Source: an uncultured Bacteroidales bacterium (GTDB lineage: Bacteria; Bacteroidota; Bacteroidia; Bacteroidales; Paludibacteraceae). Taken from it: a stretch of 37,857 bases of DNA. Positions 33,867 to 37,857 of this stretch are shown here, one piece after another; the first letter of the stretch is position 1, and every line of letters begins with the position of its first letter. The stretch is taken from assembly GCA_900319995.1 (NCBI GenBank), contig ONQO01000018.1, positions 1 through 37,857 on the forward strand, in the 5' to 3' direction. The notes beneath the pieces are model-generated. The model saw only the letters and a program-made list of their open reading frames with translations. It made no database searches and was not told the origin of the DNA. A program made the translations under genes and the position numbers.

Positions 33867-36182
33867 ATGAGCAAGAATTTGGTAATAGTTGAGTCTCCTG
33901 CAAAAGCGAAGACAATCGAGAAATTTTTAGGAACTGACTATCATGTATTGAGCAGTCAGGGGCATGTTCGCGACATCGAACCTATCGGGAAAAACTCTAT
34001 GGGTATAGATTTCGAGCACGGATACGCTCCGAATTACGAGGTGGATACACACAAAGCACAACTAATAGAGCAACTCCGCAAGGAAGCGAAAAAAGCAGAT
34101 ACCGTTTGGCTGGCATCCGATGAAGACCGTGAAGGAGAAGCTATTGCTTGGCATCTGAAAGAAGTATTGGATCTAAAAGACAAAGATACCAAACGTATTG
34201 TCTTCCACGAAATTACAAAGCCCGCTATTCAGGAAGCGATCCTGCATCCGCGTGATATTGACTACGATCTGGTGAATGCACAACAAGCGCGCCGCGTGCT
34301 CGACCGTATTGTCGGCTTTGAACTTTCCCCTGTTCTATGGAAGAAAGTAGCAACCGGACTTTCTGCCGGACGTGTGCAGTCTGTCGCTGTGCGTCTGATT
34401 GTGGAGAAAGAGCGTGAGATTGAGAACTTCCGCGCTTCGTCTTCATATCGCATTTTTGCCGATTTCATCGGGGTTAATCCCGGAGACGCTTCGGTTTTGA
34501 GATGCGAACTGAACCACCGCTTTTCGCATAAGAATGATGCCATCGATTTCCTCGAAAGTCTCAACACGGCTATGTTCATCGTGCGGGACGTGCAACGAAA
34601 ACCTGTAACGCACATTCCGGCTCCGCCTTTCACCACTTCCACCCTCCAGCAGGAAGCCGCCCGAAAACTCAAATTCGCTGTTTCCAAAACCATGCGACTC
34701 GCACAATCCTTGTATGAAAGCGGAAAAATCACCTATATGCGTACGGACTCTGTGAACCTGTCCACTCTCGCTCTCGCCACATCCAAAGAGGTCATTGAGC
34801 AGCAGTATGGAAAACAATACATACACACCCGACAGTATCGCACCAAATCGAAAGGCGCGCAGGAGGCGCACGAAGCTATCCGCCCGACGTACATGAATGT
34901 GCTATCCGCAGGAGAAACAAAAGACGAGCAACGCCTCTATGAACTGATATGGAAACGCACTATTGCCTCTCAGATGGCTGACGCAGAAAGTGAGAGAACG
35001 ACCATTGAGGTATCTGTACATGGCAGCAAGTACGCCTTCCTGGCAACAGGAGAAGTGATTACTTTTGACGGTTTCACCAGAGTATATGTTCAATCGACGG
35101 ACGAAGAGGCGGAAGAACGACGTTCTCTCCCTGCTATGGCCAAACGAGAAAGGCTCAAGTTACAAGGAGCGGAGGCTGTGCAGACATACGCCAAACCTCC
35201 TTTCCGCTACAACGAAGCCACACTGGTCAAGCGAATGGAGGAACTCGGCATCGGACGCCCTTCCACCTATGCCACCATTATTGAGACCATACAGCATGTC
35301 AAGTATGTGGAGCGTGGCTCTGTGACCGGACAAAAACGCGATTCTGCTGTTCTGACTCTGAAAAACGGACAGATACAGGAACGAAAGAAAACAGAAATGT
35401 ATGGAGCGGAAACGCAACGCTTGCTGCCAACCGATCTCGGACGCATTACCAACGACTTTCTCGTTGAGCATTTCCCTTCTATTCTCAGTTATGATTTCAC
35501 GGCACATGAGGAAGAGCAGTTCGACCGTATCGCTGTCGGAAAAGCAGACTGGATACAGACGGTGGACGATTTCTATAAGACTTTCAAACCCTTACTTTCT
35601 TCGATTTCATCGGGAAAAGTACCAGGGCGTGAATTAGGAGTAGATCCGGCTACGGGACAACCTGTCATTGCCAAAATAAGCAAAATTGGTCCTTGCGTGC
35701 AGTTGGGAGATGCCGCTACTGACAAACCTAAGTTCGCCAGTCTGAAAAAGGGACAGTCGGTCTTCACCATCACTCTTGCGGAAGCGCTTGACTTATTCCG
35801 CACAGCACTACCGATCAACCTCGGTGAATTCGAAGGAAAAGATATCGTCGTCGGAGAAGGGAAGTTCGGACCGTACGTGCACTACGACAAATCTTTCATC
35901 AGTATTCCACGTGGAAAAGACCCTCTTTCCTTAACAAAGGAAGAAGCGGTTCAACTGATTCAAGAGAAACGAGAGTCCTCCACTCCTCTCAAACAATGGG
36001 GTAATATTCAAGTGCTTCCGGGAAAATACGGTACCTATATTCACACCCCGGAAGGTAATTACCAGTTGCCCAAAGATCTGTCTCCGGAATCATTAACTGA
36101 AGAAAAAGTTCGTGAAATAATAGCTAAAAACGAGCCCATAAAGCCCGGAAAACGCACTTTTAAACGAAAAAGTGCAAAATAA
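33867..36182 (+). CDS. topA: DNA topoisomerase I
   Basis: 771 residues. The Toprim domain begins NLVIVESPAKAKTIEKFLG and carries the metal triad in LASDEDREGEAIAWHL. The active-site tyrosine is Y290 in GKITYMRTDS. LGIGRPSTYATII and LLPTDLGRITNDFL are further type IA landmarks. The C-terminus has no cysteine zinc ribbons; instead there are glycine-rich repeats such as KFGPYVHYDKSFISIP and KYGTYIHTPEGNYQLP, the form usual in Bacteroidota. It relaxes negative supercoils. The last codons and the stop lie within a repeated AAAAAGTGCAAAAT word that continues into the tRNA-Pro promoter. A GCACTTTT/AAAAGTGC hairpin at 36154-36175 overlaps the end. Confidence 0.95.
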   Translation: MSKNLVIVESPAKAKTIEKFLGTDYHVLSSQGHVRDIEPIGKNSMGIDFEHGYAPNYEVDTHKAQLIEQLRKEAKKADTVWLASDEDREGEAIAWHLKEVLDLKDKDTKRIVFHEITKPAIQEAILHPRDIDYDLVNAQQARRVLDRIVGFELSPVLWKKVATGLSAGRVQSVAVRLIVEKEREIENFRASSSYRIFADFIGVNPGDASVLRCELNHRFSHKNDAIDFLESLNTAMFIVRDVQRKPVTHIPAPPFTTSTLQQEAARKLKFAVSKTMRLAQSLYESGKITYMRTDSVNLSTLALATSKEVIEQQYGKQYIHTRQYRTKSKGAQEAHEAIRPTYMNVLSAGETKDEQRLYELIWKRTIASQMADAESERTTIEVSVHGSKYAFLATGEVITFDGFTRVYVQSTDEEAEERRSLPAMAKRERLKLQGAEAVQTYAKPPFRYNEATLVKRMEELGIGRPSTYATIIETIQHVKYVERGSVTGQKRDSAVLTLKNGQIQERKKTEMYGAETQRLLPTDLGRITNDFLVEHFPSILSYDFTAHEEEQFDRIAVGKADWIQTVDDFYKTFKPLLSSISSGKVPGRELGVDPATGQPVIAKISKIGPCVQLGDAATDKPKFASLKKGQSVFTITLAEALDLFRTALPINLGEFEGKDIVVGEGKFGPYVHYDKSFISIPRGKDPLSLTKEEAVQLIQEKRESSTPLKQWGNIQVLPGKYGTYIHTPEGNYQLPKDLSPESLTEEKVREIIAKNEPIKPGKRTFKRKSAK

Positions 36183-36203
36183 TTGCATAAAAAGTGCAAA
36201 ATA

Positions 36204-36235
36204 TTTGCTCAATTCAAAAAAAAGCAGTACCTTTG
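36204..36235 (+). promoter_or_regulatory. Promoter of tRNA-Pro
   Basis: TTTG (36204-36207), 20 bp, TACCTTTG (36228-36235), starting 22 bp after the topA stop. Spacer and downstream bases are almost the same as at the CAU tRNA promoter. Two AAAAAGTGCAAAAT words (36167 and 36189) precede it. Confidence 0.8.
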
Positions 36236-36297
36236 CACCCGCTTTTGCAAAATCGATACAATTTGCGCGAGCAAATAAAGAGAAAAGCGAAGCGAAT

Positions 36298-36370
36298 CGA
36301 GAAGTGGCGCAGTTGGTAGCGCACTACGTTCGGGACGTAGGGGTCGCGTGTTCGAGTCACGTCTTCTCGA
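36298..36370 (+). tRNA. tRNA-Pro (CGG)
   Basis: A 73-nt cloverleaf: acceptor CGAGAAG (36298-36304) with CTTCTCG (36363-36369), discriminator A, D arm around GGCGCAGTTGGTAGCGC, anticodon stem CTACG/CGTAG with loop TTCGGGA (anticodon CGG at 36331-36333), and T arm closing on TTCGAGT. CCA is not encoded. It is a possible integration target for the accessory DNA that follows. Confidence 0.95.
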
Positions 36371-36371
36371 C

Positions 36372-36400
36372 AAAATGGATGCCAATTGGCATCCATTTTT
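36372..36400. terminator. Intrinsic terminator after tRNA-Pro
   Basis: AAAATGGATGCC (36372-36383) pairs perfectly with 36388-36399 around AATT, followed by a T-run. It sits one base after the tRNA and is symmetrical enough to work in both directions. Confidence 0.85.
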
Positions 36401-36463
36401 GTTTGGTTTAATGACACAAAAAAAACGAACTCACAAGAATAACTTGCGGGCTCGCTTTGAGAA

Positions 36464-36784
36464 TCAACCTCTAATACTGAAGCGGACGGGAGTGCCACGT
36501 TGGAAAGCTTTCTTGAGCCGTTCGTAGAGGCGGTCATAAGTGGCTTGCGATTGGGTTACTACACCAGGAAGGAGATGCTTGCCTACTATGATTTCTCGCT
36601 GCTTGAGCGAAAGCGCACCATCGCCGTGACGGAAAGGGAAGAAGGGAAGAGTGATGGGATATTCACCAGCGGGCAGGTGGCGGGAGGGGTGCTCGACCGT
36701 GTCACAGATGCGCTTGCGGTTGATATATAGGTGCCCGTCTATTCCCCAAGGCTTATGCGCCTGTCGTACAATTATAATTTCCAT
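36464..36784 (-). CDS. DUF5675-like small protein
   Basis: 106 residues. The pattern GxLYINRKRICDTVE-xPxR-LPAGEYPI, followed by a short loop and a histidine-lysine stretch (IIVGKHLLPG), resembles DUF5675, a family I recall mostly from phages and mobile elements of Bacteroidota; the match is from memory. No signal peptide or membrane helix is seen. The function is not established. It points back toward tRNA-Pro, with only the terminator and about 60 bp of unremarkable sequence between. The run CTTTTAACTTTTAACC directly precedes its start, and an acyl-CoA synthetase relic lies upstream. Confidence 0.65.
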   Translation of the reverse strand: MEIIIVRQAHKPWGIDGHLYINRKRICDTVEHPSRHLPAGEYPITLPFFPFRHGDGALSLKQREIIVGKHLLPGVVTQSQATYDRLYERLKKAFQRGTPVRFSIRG

Positions 36785-36809
36785 GACTTTTAACTTTTAA
36801 CCTCTCATA

Positions 36810-36905
36810 TCAACCGTCGGCAGTAAAAGCCTCTCGCGTTGCTTCTGGATTCTTATAATAGCCCAACATGACATGGCCGCCGCGGAGCACATAGACCAGC
36901 CGTGC
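36810..36905 (-). pseudogene. Relic of an AMP-forming acyl-CoA synthetase
   Basis: On the minus strand a short frame reads LVYVLRGGHVMLGYY followed by KNPEATREAFTADG and then TGA. This is the conserved RGPNVMLGYYKNPEATxEAFTxDGW motif of FadD-type acyl-CoA synthetases, ending exactly where the tryptophan codon (TGG) would be. No other part of such an enzyme is nearby on either strand. Only about 30 codons remain, so it is non-functional. The rest of 36785-37077 holds an inverted GTGCGC/GCGCAC at 36902-36916 and purine-rich sequence without recognisable genes. Confidence 0.6.
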
Positions 36906-37077
36906 GCATGGCGCACTCCTTATTAAAGGTGGAAAAGCTCAAAAGAAAAACCGAGAGAGAAACGGGTACCTTATGAGGGGAAGAAAAATAACGAAACAAT
37001 CGTTCCAAAAGATAAGAAGATAAAAAGATGTGTGAAAGTGTGATGGAGTGAATGGAACGAAGATATCTGAAAAGACA

Positions 37078-37857
37078 TTATATATTGGGATAATTATATA
37101 GAAGTTCAGATAATGTTATTGGAGTCTTTTCTTCTAACCAATTTTTCGCCCGAAAATAATTTATTATCATTTCTATAGAAACATTAAATGTGCTTGCCAA
37201 ATATGAGAATACTTGACGTGGTAATTCGCGATTACATGATTGGCTGTCAATGCGAATTATAGGGAAACGAGCAAATTTATGTTTTGCATACCATAGTGCA
37301 TACTCATATTGCAAAGCATGATCCGGCAATAACAACTGAACTGCAAATGTATTTGCTTGTATTTCCATCCTGCGCAAGTTTTTATCACTGATTGCAAGCG
37401 TGTTACACTCCTCGTCTATCGCATTTTTTAGTTCACAGTACTTGATGTTCTTCAATATTGATTCATGCAACAAGATATGACCTATTTCATGGGCTATAGT
37501 AAATCTCCACCTTGGAGAGTCATATCGCAGATCTGTAGATATTCCTACTTTTTTATTTTCAATGTCTATTTCTCCCAATATTCCTTTCGGCAACCTACTG
37601 GACACTATCTCATATCCTCTTTGCGCAAGCATATCCTCCATCTGCAATGTTGTAGTAACTCCATGCCATTGCGAGTCTCGTCCAGTTTCTTTATATATGC
37701 ATTCATTTATATCGTCATTTGTGAGATAGGATAAATTGATATCTTCCGTCAACTGCTGATCCAACTCTTGAGAGATAAAGTCATAAATGTTTGTATAGAT
37801 AATGTCGTCGCATTTTGCGACAAATGGGAACACACATGAAGTTTCTTGACCGCAAAT
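37078..37857 (-). CDS. ImmA/IrrE-family metallopeptidase, 5' end beyond the window
   Basis: The frame is open to the window edge; a GTG at 37833 exists, but eight in-frame codons precede it, so the true start is probably outside. The zincin motif HEIGH lies in FTIAHEIGHILLHE (about 37491-37477), and the third ligand region is RRMEIQANTFAVQLLLP, both classical for ImmA/IrrE. The C-terminal part (VFSYLASTFNVSIEMIINYF) looks like the helical end typical of these proteins. Members cleave phage- or element-type repressors, or act as antitoxin-linked or stress proteases. The gene is visibly more AT-rich than the core genes to its left. No XRE repressor can be seen because the window ends. Confidence 0.85.
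   Translation of the reverse strand: MCGQETSCVFPFVAKCDDIIYTNIYDFISQELDQQLTEDINLSYLTNDDINECIYKETGRDSQWHGVTTTLQMEDMLAQRGYEIVSSRLPKGILGEIDIENKKVGISTDLRYDSPRWRFTIAHEIGHILLHESILKNIKYCELKNAIDEECNTLAISDKNLRRMEIQANTFAVQLLLPDHALQYEYALWYAKHKFARFPIIRIDSQSCNRELPRQVFSYLASTFNVSIEMIINYFRAKNWLEEKTPITLSELLYNYPNI

Noticed and set aside
36892..36920. GTGCGC-ATG-GCGCAC hairpin as a terminator
   Set aside because: The stem is only 6 bp and no T-run follows in either direction; part of it lies at the edge of the acyl-CoA synthetase relic.

Overview
The window reads as a chromosomal stretch of an uncultured member of the Bacteroidales (Bacteroidota). The reasons are: promoters of the Bacteroides type (TTTG, exactly 20 bp, TAnnTTTG) in front of at least six transcription units; a SusD fragment; a GldJ/GldK/PorK-like lipoprotein; the HD-hydrolase/lpxD/lpxC/lpxA cluster; the folP-cdaA pair; a nfeD-floA pair; and outer-membrane beta-barrel proteins. 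No species can be named from the sequence alone.

Layout. 1-163 is a SusD fragment joined, probably by mis-assembly at a shared word of about 23 bp, to the 3' end of an outer-membrane barrel gene. 164-9914 (minus strand) is one tightly packed unit, potA-potB-potC-potD-TPR protein-outer-membrane barrel, driven from a promoter at 10046-10077; PotC carries an unusual periplasmic N-terminal domain. 10208-17341 (plus) holds an HD phosphohydrolase, lpxD, a stand-alone lpxC, lpxA, an unknown basic protein, glnS and a PD-(D/E)XK (HsdR N-terminal type) protein whose N-terminus is built of 33-bp repeats. Small repeats are dense here: a terminal-inverted-repeat element before lpxD, a solo copy of its end after lpxD, an 11-bp phased array, the 33-bp array, a 24-bp palindrome and an AT-rich array ending in a strong terminator.

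17650-19672 (minus) is a GldJ-like lipoprotein followed by gcvH. 19867-21412 (plus) is folP-cdaA (folate synthesis and cyclic-di-AMP synthesis). 21371-22450 (minus) is an outer-membrane barrel. 22616-24891 (plus) is metG followed by a tRNA with a CAU anticodon. 24954-33700 (minus) is a nine-gene co-directional run: nfeD, floA, nitrilase, recJ, cytidylate-kinase-like, a beta-repeat secreted protein, tdk, priA and a nucleoside kinase. 33867-36370 (plus) is topA and tRNA-Pro(CGG).

After tRNA-Pro the character changes: a DUF5675-like gene, a relic of an acyl-CoA synthetase and an AT-rich ImmA/IrrE metallopeptidase gene that runs off the window. This looks like the edge of an accessory island. No CRISPR array, rRNA or complete insertion sequence was seen. 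The strongest candidates for something new are the PotC fusion, the repeat-fronted HsdR_N protein with its palindrome, the inverted-repeat element around lpxD, the FabZ-less LpxC and the tRNA-Pro-adjacent accessory segment.
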